Under the pieces are notes generated by a model. The model was given only the letters and a program-made list of their open reading frames with translations. It had not been told where the DNA came from and searched no databases. This document shows, one piece after another, positions 48,930-62,996 of a DNA stretch of 64,000 nucleotides. This stretch comes from Tatumella sp. JGM118 (lineage in GTDB: Bacteria > Pseudomonadota > Gammaproteobacteria > Enterobacterales > Enterobacteriaceae): the NCBI RefSeq assembly GCF_018257515.1, contig NZ_JAERJR010000001.1, forward strand, positions 372,001 through 436,000, read 5' to 3'. Made by a program: the position numbers and the translations under genes. The first letter of the stretch is position 1, and each line of letters starts with the position of its first letter.

Positions 48930-50069
48930 GTGGCCGACGAAAACCAGGAAGATAAGACAGAAGCGCCCAGCGCCCACAGGATAGAAAAAGCCCGTGAAGA
49001 AGGGGATATCCCGCGATCAAGGGAGCTGACATCATTACTGATGCTACTGGCCGGTTTTTTGCTGCTGAGCAGTAATATCAGCGCACTGGCGGATGCCTTA
49101 ACCCGGGCCATGCGCGGGTTTCTGGGGGCAGGGTTAGCTGCGGGTGAACCCGGGCAACTGAATGTTGTACTGATATGGCAGGTGGTGTTTGCCGTACTTC
49201 CGGTACTGCTGGGGACAATGCTGGTGGCGCTTTGTACCCCGATGCTCATTGGCGGATTTTCGCTGAGTGCCTCGTCTCTGACTTTAAAGCCGGGCCGCAT
49301 GAACCCCGTCAGTGGGATTAAGCGGCTCTTCAGCGGGCAAATTTTTGCTGAGTTAAGTAAAGCCTTACTGAAAGTGATTATCGCGATGGTGATCACGGGG
49401 GAATATCTGTATCAGCACCTGCAGGATTATCTGCTGCTAATCCGTTTGCCGCTGAGTAGTGCCATCCCGCGGGGGTTACAGTTGCTGTTGCCCTGTGCAC
49501 TGTGGGTCGTGCTGGGGATGATCCCGATGGTGGTGTTTGATGTTTTCTGGCAATTCTATAGTTATTTTAAAAAGCTCCGTATGTCACGTCAGGATATTCG
49601 TGATGAGTATAAGCAGCAGGAAGGTAATCCCCAGGTCAAGGGCCGTATCCGGCAACAGATGCGTGCGGCTGCCAGGCAACGAATGATGGCTGCTGTGCCC
49701 TTAGCCGATGTTGTCGTGACCAACCCGACCCGGTTTGCTGTCGCATTACAATACCAGGAAGGCAAAATGCAGGCCCCGAAGGTGGTTGCCAAAGGTGCGG
49801 ATAAGGTTGCCGCGCGGATCCGCGATATCGCCAGTGAGCACCGGATCCCCACCCTTGAAGCCCCGCCACTGGCCCGGGCCCTTTACCGTCATACGGAACC
49901 CGGGGAATTTATTCCTGGCGCGCTGTATGGTGCGGTGGCTGAAGTGCTCGCCTGGGTCTGGCAAGTCCGTCGCTGGAAAACCGATGGCGGAGAAAAGCCG
50001 GCTACCCCGCATCATGTTCCGGTCCCCGAAGAGATGGATATAAAAGGAGTCACAGAACCCCATGGATAA
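48930..50069 (+). CDS. flhB: Flagellar export switch protein FlhB (NPTR variant)
   Basis: 379 residues from GTG 48930. Four membrane helices in residues about 30-210, then a cytoplasmic domain. In the autocleavage loop the sequence is TNPTRF: Asn265 and Pro266, which cleave, are present, but the usual His of NPTH is Arg268 (codon CGG at 49731-49733). APPLARALYRH and AEVLAWVWQ follow as normal. FlhB switches the export apparatus from hook to filament substrates. It overlaps flhA by 8 bp. Confidence 0.95.
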   Translation: MADENQEDKTEAPSAHRIEKAREEGDIPRSRELTSLLMLLAGFLLLSSNISALADALTRAMRGFLGAGLAAGEPGQLNVVLIWQVVFAVLPVLLGTMLVALCTPMLIGGFSLSASSLTLKPGRMNPVSGIKRLFSGQIFAELSKALLKVIIAMVITGEYLYQHLQDYLLLIRLPLSSAIPRGLQLLLPCALWVVLGMIPMVVFDVFWQFYSYFKKLRMSRQDIRDEYKQQEGNPQVKGRIRQQMRAAARQRMMAAVPLADVVVTNPTRFAVALQYQEGKMQAPKVVAKGADKVAARIRDIASEHRIPTLEAPPLARALYRHTEPGEFIPGALYGAVAEVLAWVWQVRRWKTDGGEKPATPHHVPVPEEMDIKGVTEPHG

Positions 50070-52140
50070 TCTGGCTAAAAAGCTGCGCCTTCCTGCTCAC
50101 TGGAAAGAGGTTGAGTGGCAGATTCTGGCAGGCCCGGTGCTGATCCTGATGATTTTAGCCATGATGGTGCTGCCGTTACCCCCGTTTCTGCTGGATATGC
50201 TGTTTACCTTTAATATTGCGCTGTCGATTATGGTGTTACTGGTGGCGATGTTTACCCGTAAAACCCTCGAATTTGCGGCTTTTCCTACCGTACTGCTGTT
50301 TGCGACCCTGCTTCGGCTGGCCCTGAATATCGCCTCCACCCGTATTATTCTGCTGCAGGGACATACAGGGGCGGCCGCGGCCGGCCGGGTCGTCGAGGCA
50401 TTTGGCCATTTCCTGGTCGGCGGTAACTTTGCTATCGGTATCGTGGTGTTCGTGATCCTGGTGGTGATTAACTTTATGGTGATCACCAAGGGAGCCGGAC
50501 GTATCGCGGAAGTCGGAGCGCGTTTTGTCCTGGATGGGATGCCCGGCAAGCAGATGGCGATCGATGCCGATCTCAATGCCGGACTGATCGGCGAAGATGA
50601 AGCTAAAACCCGCCGCAGCGAGGTAACTCAGGAAGCTGATTTTTATGGCTCGATGGACGGAGCCAGTAAGTTTGTGCGGGGAGATGCGATTGCCGGCATA
50701 CTGATTATGGTCATTAACATCATTGGCGGTTTGTTGGTTGGCGTCGTCCAGCACGGGCTGGATATCGGCCAGGCAGCGACCAGTTACACACTGCTGACCA
50801 TCGGAGACGGTCTGGTCGCCCAGATACCGGCGCTGGTTATCTCGACGGCGGCAGGGGTGATCGTGACCCGGGTCAGCACCGACAGCAATGTCGGCGAGCA
50901 GATGGTGACTCAGCTATTTACCCATCCGCGGGTGATGCTGCTGAGTGCCGCAGTGCTGGGCCTGCTGGGGATCGTGCCTGGTATGCCCAACCTGGTATTT
51001 TTACTTTTTACAGGGATATTGCTGTTCCTTGCCTGGTGGCTGAAAGGAAAAGAAGCCGGCCTCAGTACCCCGGGTTCGTCAGGGCAGACAGAGGCTGCCC
51101 TGCCGCCGGCACCGGAGGTCACCTGGCAGGATGTCATTCCGGAAGACCCACTGGCCATGGAGGTCGGTTACCGGCTGATCCCGCTGGTGGATGAGCTTCA
51201 GCAGGGGGATTTGCCTGGCCGTATCCGCGGCATTCGTAAAAAATTTGCCGCCTCGACAGGGTTTCTGCCGCCGGCGGTGCATATCCGCGACAATATGACC
51301 CTGGCAGCCCCGGCTTACCGTATTCTGATGAAAGGTGTGGAGATCGGCCGCGGCGATGTCTGGCCGGGACGCTGGCTGGCAATTAATCCTGGCGGTGCGA
51401 CCGGAGAACTGCCGGGAGAGCTCACCCGGGATCCGGCGTTCGGTCTGGAAGCCCGATGGATAGACGGGACATTACGCGAACAGGCGCAGACCCTGGGCTA
51501 TACCGTCGTCGAAGCCAGTACGGTGGTGGCGACCCATCTGAATCATCTGATTGGTCAGTATGCCAGCGAACTGCTGGGACGTCAGGAAACCCAGCAACTG
51601 CTGGACAGAGTCAGCCGTGAAATGCCATTACTGACCGAGGGCCTGGTACCCGGGGTGTTCCCGCTGACTCTGCTGCACAAGGTATTGCAGAATCTGCTGC
51701 AGGAGCAGGTCTCAATACGCGATATGCGTACCATTCTGGAAACCCTGGCAGAACATGCCCCATTGACCACCGATGCTGAACAACTGACGGCCGTGGTGCG
51801 TATTGCCCTGGGACGGGCGATAACCCAGCACTGGTTTCCGGGCCAGGATGAAATGCAGATCATCGGGCTGGGCCCGAACATGGAAACTTTACTGCTGCAA
51901 ATCGAACAGAATGGCGGGATTCTGGAGCCGGGGCTGGCCGGACAACTTGACAGCCGCGCGGCGATAGCGATCGAACACCAGGAAACGCTGGGGGTGACTC
52001 CGGTACTGGTGGTTCAGCATCCGCTACGGGCGATGTTATCCCGCTATCTGCGCCGGAGCTATCCGCAACTGGTCGTGCTGTCGGTCGCGGAACTGAACGC
52101 CCGGCGACCTATCCGTCAGACCGCATCACTGGGGGACTAA
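50062..52140 (+). CDS. flhA: Flagellar export gate protein FlhA
   Basis: 692 residues, as in E. coli. Eight N-terminal membrane helices with the FHIPEP-type conserved segment ITKGAGRIAEVGARFVLDGMPGKQMAIDADLNAG (about 150-183), then a large cytoplasmic domain that docks export chaperones. It forms the nonameric ring of the proton-driven export gate. Confidence 0.97.
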   Translation: MDNLAKKLRLPAHWKEVEWQILAGPVLILMILAMMVLPLPPFLLDMLFTFNIALSIMVLLVAMFTRKTLEFAAFPTVLLFATLLRLALNIASTRIILLQGHTGAAAAGRVVEAFGHFLVGGNFAIGIVVFVILVVINFMVITKGAGRIAEVGARFVLDGMPGKQMAIDADLNAGLIGEDEAKTRRSEVTQEADFYGSMDGASKFVRGDAIAGILIMVINIIGGLLVGVVQHGLDIGQAATSYTLLTIGDGLVAQIPALVISTAAGVIVTRVSTDSNVGEQMVTQLFTHPRVMLLSAAVLGLLGIVPGMPNLVFLLFTGILLFLAWWLKGKEAGLSTPGSSGQTEAALPPAPEVTWQDVIPEDPLAMEVGYRLIPLVDELQQGDLPGRIRGIRKKFAASTGFLPPAVHIRDNMTLAAPAYRILMKGVEIGRGDVWPGRWLAINPGGATGELPGELTRDPAFGLEARWIDGTLREQAQTLGYTVVEASTVVATHLNHLIGQYASELLGRQETQQLLDRVSREMPLLTEGLVPGVFPLTLLHKVLQNLLQEQVSIRDMRTILETLAEHAPLTTDAEQLTAVVRIALGRAITQHWFPGQDEMQIIGLGPNMETLLLQIEQNGGILEPGLAGQLDSRAAIAIEHQETLGVTPVLVVQHPLRAMLSRYLRRSYPQLVVLSVAELNARRPIRQTASLGD

Positions 52141-52143
52141 CGG

Positions 52144-52623
52144 ATGAGCCGGCTCAGCAGGTGGCTGTCGGCGGGGTTACTGGCCGTTGCGCCAGCGCTG
52201 GCGGCCGATATCACACTCAGCAAGACACTGGCCGGGCCGGCATTAAGTGTGCGCGGACAATGGGCCACGTCACAGCCGCTGGTTTTCAGGGGCCCACCGG
52301 AGGGCCGAATACAACAGACCCGCTGGTTTTACCGGTTAAATGGCCCGATCCCCGCGGGGTTTCAGGCGCAGTTATGCAGGGGGACGGTATGTATCGCACT
52401 GGACAGTGGACGGGGAAATACGGGGTATTTTACCGATGCTCCGGTATCGGGAACCTTCCGGTTCAGCTTTCGGGTCCTCAGTGGTGAGGCTATCCGTCCG
52501 CAATTGCGGGTGATCAGTGCGGGGGTGACGATCAGTTACCGGCAGCTATCGGCTGCCGGTCAGCAGTCAGCCCCGGTAAAGGCCGGGGCGACGACGGCAG
52601 TTACATCCGGTCAACCGTTCTGA
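52144..52623 (+). CDS. flhE: Flagellar protein FlhE
   Basis: 159 residues with a Sec signal peptide (about 1-21, ending APALAA). Body with [18 protein letters not shown] and a paired Cys (CRGTVC). FlhE is a periplasmic accessory protein linked to proton leakage through the export gate. It is longer than E. coli FlhE (130) by a C-terminal Ala/Ser-rich tail, which overlaps the convergent argS end by 23 bp. Confidence 0.85.
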   Translation: MSRLSRWLSAGLLAVAPALAADITLSKTLAGPALSVRGQWATSQPLVFRGPPEGRIQQTRWFYRLNGPIPAGFQAQLCRGTVCIALDSGRGNTGYFTDAPVSGTFRFSFRVLSGEAIRPQLRVISAGVTISYRQLSAAGQQSAPVKAGATTAVTSGQPF

Positions 52624-54331
52624 TGCCCAGAGTCTCCAGACCGCACTTCAGGGTCTTCGCGGTCAGGCTTGCCAGTTTCAGGCGGCTCTGACGGGTTTTC
52701 TCGTCGGCGGCGGCCAGGATCGGACAATGCTCATAGAACCCGGAGAACAGGCCAGCCAGGTCATACAGGTAAGAACACATCACATGCGGAGTCCCTTCAC
52801 GGGCAACCTGCAACAGAGTTTCTTCGAACTGCAACAGGCGGGTCGCCAGCGCAGCTTCGCGGGTTTCGGTCAGGAGAATATCACCTTCCACGGTCTGCAC
52901 ATCGGCACCGGCTTTACGGAACACGGACAGCACCCGGGTATAGGCATACAGCAGGTAAGGGGCCGTATTGCCTTCAAAGGCCAGCATATTATCCCAGTCG
53001 AAAATGTAATCCGTGGTACGGTTTTTCGACAGGTCAGCATATTTTACCGCACCGATCCCGATGACTTCCGCCAGATTCTGCAGTTCATCTTCGCCCATTT
53101 CCGGGTTTTTGCTTCTGACCAGCGTCAGTGCGCGATCGTGCGCTTCATCCAGCAGGTCAGCCAGTTTAATGGTACCGCCGGCACGTGTTTTAAACGGACG
53201 CCCGTCTTTGCCCAGCATCATCCCGAACATATGGTGTTCAAGCGGGATATTTTCCGGTACATACCCGGCTTTGCGGACAATGGTCCATGCCTGCATAAGG
53301 TGCTGATGCTGACGGGAGTCGATATAGTAAAGCACGCGGTCCGCTTTCAGCGTTTCATAACGGTATTTGGCACAGGCAATATCCGTGGTGGTGTACAGGT
53401 AGCCGCCATCCTTTTTACGGATGATCACTCCCATCGGTTCGCCTTCCTTATTTTTATACTCATCAAGGAAAACAACCACGGCACCTTCACTTTCCACGGC
53501 CAGACCTTTTGCTTCCAGGTCAGCAACAATTCCCGGCAGCATCGGGTTATACAGGCTTTCACCCATCACATTGTCACGGGTCAGGCTGACGTTAAGACGG
53601 TCATAGTTGTGCTGGTTCTGAGCCATGGTGATATCCACCAGCTTTTTCCACATCTGCGCACAGTATTCGTCGCCACCCTGCAGTTTAACGACATAACCGC
53701 GGGCACGTTCGGCAAAGGCCTCATCCTGGTCGTAAAGCTGCTTGGCTTCACGATAAAATGCTTCCAGGTCGGCGAGGGCGATTTCTGTGTCCTGTTCCTG
53801 TTGTTTCTTTTCCAGGAAGGCGATCAGCATACCGAACTGAGTTCCCCAGTCACCGATATGGTTGGCACGGACCACGTCATGGCCGAGAAACTCCAGCGTC
53901 CGTACGGAAGCATCGCCGATAATGGTGGAACGTAAATGACCGACATGCATCTCTTTGGCGACATTCGGCGCAGAATAGTCGACAACGATACGTTGTGTGG
54001 CTACCGGAGAAATATTCAGTTTATCGTGGCTGAGTGCCAGCTCAGCCTGTTCTGCCAGGAAGGCAGGCTCCAGGAAAATATTAATAAAGCCCGGACCGGC
54101 GATTTCAGTTTTTCCGGCGATACCTTTCAGATCCAGATGGCTGAGAACCTGCTCTGCGAATTGTCGCGGTGCCTGACCCAGTTTTTTAGCAATAGCCATA
54201 ATACCGTTGGCCTGATAATCACCGAACTGTGGTTTGGCAGACTGACGTACCTGCGGTTCACAGTCAGCAGGAGCTCCTGCTGCGATCATTGCCTGACTGA
54301 CTTTTTCTGAAAGAAGAGCCTGAATATTCAC
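52601..54331 (-). CDS. argS: Arginyl-tRNA synthetase
   Basis: 576 residues from GTG 54331 (E. coli ArgS 577), with GAAGG upstream; the longer frame to 54409 is not homologous. Class I synthetase with the HIGH-type motif HVGHLRS in [22 protein letters not shown] and a FKTRAGG loop near the KMSK position, followed by the DALR anticodon-binding domain. The 3' end overlaps flhE convergently. Confidence 0.97.
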   Translation of the reverse strand: MNIQALLSEKVSQAMIAAGAPADCEPQVRQSAKPQFGDYQANGIMAIAKKLGQAPRQFAEQVLSHLDLKGIAGKTEIAGPGFINIFLEPAFLAEQAELALSHDKLNISPVATQRIVVDYSAPNVAKEMHVGHLRSTIIGDASVRTLEFLGHDVVRANHIGDWGTQFGMLIAFLEKKQQEQDTEIALADLEAFYREAKQLYDQDEAFAERARGYVVKLQGGDEYCAQMWKKLVDITMAQNQHNYDRLNVSLTRDNVMGESLYNPMLPGIVADLEAKGLAVESEGAVVVFLDEYKNKEGEPMGVIIRKKDGGYLYTTTDIACAKYRYETLKADRVLYYIDSRQHQHLMQAWTIVRKAGYVPENIPLEHHMFGMMLGKDGRPFKTRAGGTIKLADLLDEAHDRALTLVRSKNPEMGEDELQNLAEVIGIGAVKYADLSKNRTTDYIFDWDNMLAFEGNTAPYLLYAYTRVLSVFRKAGADVQTVEGDILLTETREAALATRLLQFEETLLQVAREGTPHVMCSYLYDLAGLFSGFYEHCPILAAADEKTRQSRLKLASLTAKTLKCGLETLGIRTVDRM

Positions 54332-54601
54332 CGAATTACCTTCATAAGCTGTTAAACCCCTGACCCGACAGCAAAAGACTGGCAGGCGCACGCATGCAAA
54401 AAAGCGCAAAGGGTGTTAATCGAAATTTAGTGCGGCAGTATACGTGAAACCGCGGGTGACGTCAGTAGTCTGATGGTGTCTTCCTGCCGCGCCGCGTTGT
54501 ACCGGCCTGTCGCCGGGACGACACGATTTTTATCCGGTGGCTTTACATACGGCGGGTAAGCCGCAAAAATAGCGCCCCGGATCCTATTCTGATAAACGAC
54601 G

Positions 54602-55171
54602 ATGACTGACAAGCCAACTTTTTCCCAATGCCTGCCGGACCTGGCAGCCGATTTAACCCGTTTTTCCAGTGACCTGACCACGCTTGCGGAGCGACTGGGA
54701 TTATCCCTGGCAATATTAAAGCCAGATCATATTTCTGTGCGTTGCCATCAGAACACGACCGCAGAACGCTGGGCTGCGGGATTCTCACAACTGGGGGAGA
54801 TGTTTTCACAGGCTGAAATTAATCAGCGGCCGATTTGTCTGTTCCGCCTGCACCAACCGATCAGTTTACTGGGCTGGCAGATTCGGGTGGTGGAATTACC
54901 CTGGCCCGGCAATAAACGTTACCCGCATGAAGGGTGGGAACATATTGAGGTGGTCCTGCCGGGCGATCCTGAGACTCTGGGGCAACGGGCGATGGCTCTG
55001 ATTGCCGATCACGGGCTGACCGCCCCGGGGATTTCGTTTAAAACCAGTCGCCCGGCAGGGGATCAGGATGTGCTGCCTAATCCCACCCTGGCGGTGACGG
55101 ATGGTAAAACCACCCTCAAATTCCATCCGCATACGCTGGAAGCCATCGTCGCCAGCGAGCAGGCGAACTAA
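54602..55171 (+). CDS. yecM: YecM, VOC-fold protein
   Basis: 189 residues with the YecM pattern: LAILKPDHISVRCHQ, RPICLFRLHQPI, VVELPWPGNKRYPHEGWEHIEVVLPG and TLKFHPHTLE. This is a vicinal-oxygen-chelate fold with conserved His/Glu (DHISVR, EHIEVV), so a metal enzyme is likely, but its reaction is not known. Its place between argS and cutC is as in E. coli. Confidence 0.92.
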   Translation: MTDKPTFSQCLPDLAADLTRFSSDLTTLAERLGLSLAILKPDHISVRCHQNTTAERWAAGFSQLGEMFSQAEINQRPICLFRLHQPISLLGWQIRVVELPWPGNKRYPHEGWEHIEVVLPGDPETLGQRAMALIADHGLTAPGISFKTSRPAGDQDVLPNPTLAVTDGKTTLKFHPHTLEAIVASEQAN

Positions 55172-55172
55172 T

Positions 55173-56321
55173 TCAGCCGATTGCCGCCTGTGCCGCGAGG
55201 GCAAGCCGCCCGATAGCCTGTGCCAGGGTTTGCGGGTGGCAGGCATAGTTCATCCGAACGCATTGCGGGTCACCGAAGGGGCCACCGGCGCTAAACCCCA
55301 ACCCGTGCTGTTCGAACCAGAGTGCCGGAGAGTCCACCGCCAGACCACGCGCATCAATCCAGGCCAGGCTGGTGGCCTGCGGGGTGATCATGTTAATGCC
55401 AGGGATTTTCCCGACCGCATCGGCCAGCTGGTCACGGTTAATACGCAGAAACTCCTGCTGAGCCTGTAACCAGTCATCGCCGTGCTCCCAGGCGGCTTCG
55501 GCGGCAATCATTCCCGTGATTGCCGGCGGCGCTAACAGGCCCTCTGTAGCCTGTAAAAAGCGGCCACGTAAATGCGGGTCAGCGATGATGGCGACCGAGA
55601 GCCCCAGCCCGGCAATATTAAAGGTTTTTGCCGGCGAGAACAGGGTAATGGTCCGTTGTGCGGCATCTTCATTCAGCGCAGCAAACGGCTGATGTTTTTT
55701 ACCCGCGGTCAGTACCAGGTCAGCATGAACTTCATCGCTGCACACCAGCAGATCATGGCGGCGGGCAAACGCTTGCAGCTGCAGTAATTCTTCCCGCTCA
55801 TACACATAGCCGCCGGGATTGTGCGGATTACAGAGGAACAGCCATTTTTCGTCACCCCGCATCTCTGTTTCCGGAACAGAGACCGGCATCTGCCAGTGCT
55901 GACCCGATTGCCTGACCGGCATCAGAGATTGCCGTCGCTGAAGGCGGTGTGCGAACTGACTAAAAGGCGGGTAGTGCAGGGAGGTTGTGATTGACGCCTG
56001 ATCGGGACGACTCAGATAGCGCAAAATTATCTCAATCGCGCATTGTGTCCCCGGCAGCACGACCAGCCATTCCCGCGGCACCTGCCACTGGTGATGCCGG
56101 GCAAGCCAGGCCATACAGGCCTCAGCCACTTTTTCCGGCGCGACCGGGTAGCCGAAAATACCGTGCTCGACCCGTTGTTGTAAGGCTTCAATGACGCAGG
56201 GAGCGGTCCGGTAATCACTGTCGGCGATCCACAGGGGGAGAATATCTTTTCCGGCATATTTCGCCCATTTAACGCTATCACTGTGAACCCGGTCGATCCT
56301 TTCCCTGAAATTGAATGTCAT
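55173..56321 (-). CDS. MalY/PatB-type PLP aminotransferase / cystathionine beta-lyase
   Basis: 382 residues, fold-type I PLP enzyme. Conserved [23 protein letters not shown] and the PLP Lys in [11 protein letters not shown] are those of PatB/MalY C-S lyases, which cleave cystathionine or cysteine conjugates. MalY in E. coli also inhibits MalT, but no mal genes are here. The 5' end is divergent from cutC, with 94 bp between the start codons. Confidence 0.88.
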   Translation of the reverse strand: MTFNFRERIDRVHSDSVKWAKYAGKDILPLWIADSDYRTAPCVIEALQQRVEHGIFGYPVAPEKVAEACMAWLARHHQWQVPREWLVVLPGTQCAIEIILRYLSRPDQASITTSLHYPPFSQFAHRLQRRQSLMPVRQSGQHWQMPVSVPETEMRGDEKWLFLCNPHNPGGYVYEREELLQLQAFARRHDLLVCSDEVHADLVLTAGKKHQPFAALNEDAAQRTITLFSPAKTFNIAGLGLSVAIIADPHLRGRFLQATEGLLAPPAITGMIAAEAAWEHGDDWLQAQQEFLRINRDQLADAVGKIPGINMITPQATSLAWIDARGLAVDSPALWFEQHGLGFSAGGPFGDPQCVRMNYACHPQTLAQAIGRLALAAQAAIG

Positions 56322-56415
56322 TATTACTCCTCCCGTTTACAGGACGGCTAAACGTTATTCCTCGCATCAATATCACACTGTAACAATCAGCCCGAACTTT
56401 TATAAGGAGAATGTC

Positions 56416-57156
56416 ATGGCTACGCTGGAAATCTGTTGCTACGGTGCGGAGTGTGCCCTGAATGCTGAGCAGGCTGGCGCTGATCGTATCGAGTTATGTG
56501 CAGCCCCGCCGGAGGGGGGCCTCACGCCCTCCTATGGCCTTCTGCAGACGGTCATTTCTCAGGTGACCCTCCCGGTACACCCTATCATCCGCCCGCGGGG
56601 GGGCGATTTTTGTTACAGCGAAACGGAGTTCCGCGTGATGAAAGCAGATATCGCACTGGTGCGTGAAATGGGGTTCCCGGGGTTGGTGATCGGTCTGCTC
56701 GATGCCGGCGCGCATATCGACCTGCAACGGATGGAAGAGGTAATGACTCTTTGCGACGGGATTTCGGTCACGTTCCACCGGGCTTTTGACCTCTGTCATA
56801 ACCCTTACCGCGCACTGGAAGAGTTGTCCGGGCTGGGTGTGGACCGGATACTGACCTCCGGGCAGCAGGAGTGTGCCGAAAACGGGCTGGTGCTGTTAAC
56901 CGCGCTGAACCAGCGGAGTCAGGCCATGGGCGGACCGGTGATTATGGCCGGTGCCGGCGTCAGGCTCAGTAACCTGCAACGGTTTGTGGATGCCGGACTG
57001 ACCGAAGTTCACAGTTCAGCCGGGAAACCGGTCAGTTCACCGATGCATTATCGTAAAGCGGGGGTCAGCATGAGTGCCCTCGGGCCGGCCGATGAATTTA
57101 CCCGCTATGTCGTTGATGAAGAGATGGTGTCGGCGATGAAGAGTATGCTGCAGTAA
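56416..57156 (+). CDS. cutC: CutC family protein
   Basis: 246 residues from ATG 56416, with AAGGAG upstream (56405-56410). TIM barrel with [45 protein letters not shown] and FHRAFDLC. CutC is named for copper tolerance in E. coli, but a direct copper role is disputed. Normal length. Confidence 0.95.
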   Translation: MATLEICCYGAECALNAEQAGADRIELCAAPPEGGLTPSYGLLQTVISQVTLPVHPIIRPRGGDFCYSETEFRVMKADIALVREMGFPGLVIGLLDAGAHIDLQRMEEVMTLCDGISVTFHRAFDLCHNPYRALEELSGLGVDRILTSGQQECAENGLVLLTALNQRSQAMGGPVIMAGAGVRLSNLQRFVDAGLTEVHSSAGKPVSSPMHYRKAGVSMSALGPADEFTRYVVDEEMVSAMKSMLQ

Positions 57157-57461
57157 AGCTGTCTCCGGCCATCGAGCGGCGGGTTGCCGGCGATGGCGGT
57201 TTACCTGAATGTAATCCTTCACTGATCTGCTGGCGACAGGCTATCAGCAAAGACAGTCTGACCGTTCTGCCGACGGTGGTAAAAGCGCGGGCAGGCGGAA
57301 TATTCCTCAGTATTATTAGTGACAGCGTCACTTATCATCATACAGAACCAACGGATTGGCCGCACAGGTGCAACGGGTCTGTGTAAAGCACTCACGGTAT
57401 GGCTGGCTGTTGTCCGGGGGCGTTTTTCGGTTGACCGACTGCAGCAGAGCCGGTTCACTGC

Positions 57462-57589
57462 CTGACATTCTGACATTCTGACATTCTGACATTCTGACAT
57501 TCTGACATTCTGACATTCTGACATTCTGACATTCTGACACTCCGACACTCCGACACTCCGGCACTCTGGCACTCTGGCACTCTGGCACT
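57462..57589. repeat. Octamer array A: 16 units with graded variants
   Basis: Nine CTGACATT (57462-57533), one CTGACACT, two CCGACACT, one CCGGCACT and three CTGGCACT, all in 8-bp phase. The variant order is a stepwise gradient, suggesting growth by local slippage or unequal exchange. Confidence 0.95.
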
Positions 57590-57672
57590 CACGCAGAGAT
57601 GCCGTGCAAAGTATTCACGGTAGTGATTAAGGGGCGTCCGGAGGTGTTCGCCGTTGACAGTGTACAGCAGTG

Positions 57673-57744
57673 CTGACTCCCTGACTCCCTGATTCCCTGA
57701 TTCCCTGATTCCCTGATTCCCTGATTCCCTGACTCCCTGACTCT
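57673..57744. repeat. Octamer array B: 9 units of CTGA(T/C)TCC
   Basis: Two CTGACTCC, five CTGATTCC, one CTGACTCC and a last CTGACTCT, in 8-bp phase. Confidence 0.95.
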
Positions 57745-57844
57745 CTTCCGGGGCAGACGCGGGTATGCCATGCGGGCCATTGACGTGCGTGGTTGATTTT
57801 CGTCCGGAAATATTTACCGTTGACAGGGTTCTGGCAGAGCAGAT

Positions 57845-57948
57845 TTGCTGTCTTACAGTCTTACAGTCTTACAGTCTTACAGTCTTACAGTCTTACAGTC
57901 TTACAGTCTTACAGTCTTACGGTCTTGCTGTCTTGCTGTCTTATCGTC
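57845..57948. repeat. Octamer array C: 13 units, core TTACAGTC
   Basis: TTGCTGTC, eight TTACAGTC, TTACGGTC, two TTGCTGTC and TTATCGTC, all in 8-bp phase. Confidence 0.95.
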
Positions 57949-58300
57949 TCACGCTCTGCTGTGGTGTATCCCGCGGGTGATAGCATTAAAGGGGATGGCT
58001 GTCATCCGGCAGGCCTCTCCCCGCAGTATGGGCGGAATAACGCTGCAAGGCGGATATTGTGACGACAGAGTGAGAAGAGGTCGGGGTGGTAGTGACGTTG
58101 TCACTTTATTGGCCGGTGTCACGCACAAAGAATGGAGGCACCGTGATTGCCGAGAGACGGGAGGGTGAGCGCGGGCCACGAAAGTTCGACCGGGGTTTGT
58201 ACCGATACGTCCGGAAACTGCCCGGGTAACAGCCTGACGAACGACGGGTCACCTCACCGGCAACCCGTCCGGAGCCGCCAGACGGGCTCCGTTAACAGTA

Positions 58301-60069
<1,769 letters not shown>

Positions 60070-60144
60070 TCACGCATCTCAGCGTCAATTCAGGCTGCAG
60101 CGTATAAAAACAGCGCTTTTATCACGGGCTGTAGCGGGCACGTC

Positions 60145-60966
60145 TCAGAACAGGGTCGCCTGGTCCGGCCATTCGGGCAGGGGCGGTAACCCGTCGCTGT
60201 ATGGCTGGATCTGCGGCCATAAACGGTGCAGTAGCGGAAAAACGTCACCCATCTCCGGGGTATGGATAAACAGCAGCGGCGAGTGGGCTGCCTGCCACTC
60301 CTGTAACCGCGCGGACCAGTCAGAAAACAGAGCGGCGGAATCATTGACATCATCACTGCCGATAAAGCGGATCATCGGGGCGTCGGCGGTCCGTACGGCA
60401 TGAACCGGGACTTTCGGCTTTTTGGCTTTGGCATCCCGTGCGGCTGCGGTTTGCGAGGGTGACGCATGTACCGCCCGGCTGTCGAGGATCACCCGATTGA
60501 CACCGCGATCGGCCAGTCCCCGGTTCAGCACCCGTTCGGCCTCTCCCCGGGCAAAGAACTCCGGATGACGGACTTCCACCCCGTAGCTGAACGCCCCGGG
60601 CAGGGCAGACAGAAACTGCCATAAATCCGGTAACTGAGCAGGAGCGAAGCTCGCCGGTAACTGTAACCAGTATTGAGCAATACGCTCGCTGAGCGGATCC
60701 ATGCGACGTAAAAACTCACTGAGCAAATCGTCACAGTGACGTAATTGTGCGTGGTGACTGACGGAGGCCGGAAACTTAAAGCAAAAGCGGAAGTCCTCTC
60801 CCGTCATGGCTTTCCAGCGCAGGACGGTTTCTGCCTCCGGCAGAGCATAAAGCGTGGTATTCCCTTCCACACAGTTAAAATGCCGGGCATACTCTTCCAA
60901 AGTATGCAGGCCCGCCCGTTTCCAGTTCGGGTGTTGCCATTGAGGTAATCCGATGCGCAGACTCAC
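60145..60966 (-). CDS. yecE: YecE, DUF72 family
   Basis: 273 residues from GTG 60966, with AAGGA upstream; a longer ATG frame to 61068 is disfavoured. DUF72 TIM-barrel features: IGLPQWQHPNW, FCFKFPASVSH, LQLPASFAP, VEVRHPEFF. Function unknown. Adjacent to cmoA and aspS as in related enterics. Confidence 0.92.
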   Translation of the reverse strand: MSLRIGLPQWQHPNWKRAGLHTLEEYARHFNCVEGNTTLYALPEAETVLRWKAMTGEDFRFCFKFPASVSHHAQLRHCDDLLSEFLRRMDPLSERIAQYWLQLPASFAPAQLPDLWQFLSALPGAFSYGVEVRHPEFFARGEAERVLNRGLADRGVNRVILDSRAVHASPSQTAAARDAKAKKPKVPVHAVRTADAPMIRFIGSDDVNDSAALFSDWSARLQEWQAAHSPLLFIHTPEMGDVFPLLHRLWPQIQPYSDGLPPLPEWPDQATLF

Positions 60967-61205
60967 GGGGCATCCTTCTTCGGTGACTGACCAGATAAAA
61001 TATCGCGCAAGAATAGCCCGGATCCTGCCGGCAGCGAAACGGGCTGCGACCGAATGGCGAGGAATCAACCGCTTTCACGCGCCTCTACTTATCCTCGGGC
61101 AGATTTTCCAGTATAATACGCCCCATTTTGTAGCCGGCTGATTTGCCGGCACACACTCCGGACACATTTTCAGACCGCTGCGGCAAGGTCAAAAAGGATA
61201 GCGTA

Positions 61206-62995
<1,790 letters not shown>

Positions 62996-62996
<1 letters not shown>

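Larger units (their letters stand above)
57157..58300. other. 1.1-kb spacer cutC-cmoB filled by octamer modules
   Basis: No supported gene. The left quarter (57157-57390) is unremarkable; 57390-57950 is three tandem modules of conserved leader plus octamer array; the rest contains nothing clear. Confidence 0.7.

Noticed and set aside
52727-53935. 402-codon plus-strand open frame
   Set aside because: It lies wholly antisense to argS, and its composition (many His, Phe, Gln) is that of a mirror frame of a well conserved synthetase.
57462-57948. Octamer arrays as a CRISPR
   Set aside because: Units are 7-8 bp, with no unique spacers and no cas genes nearby.
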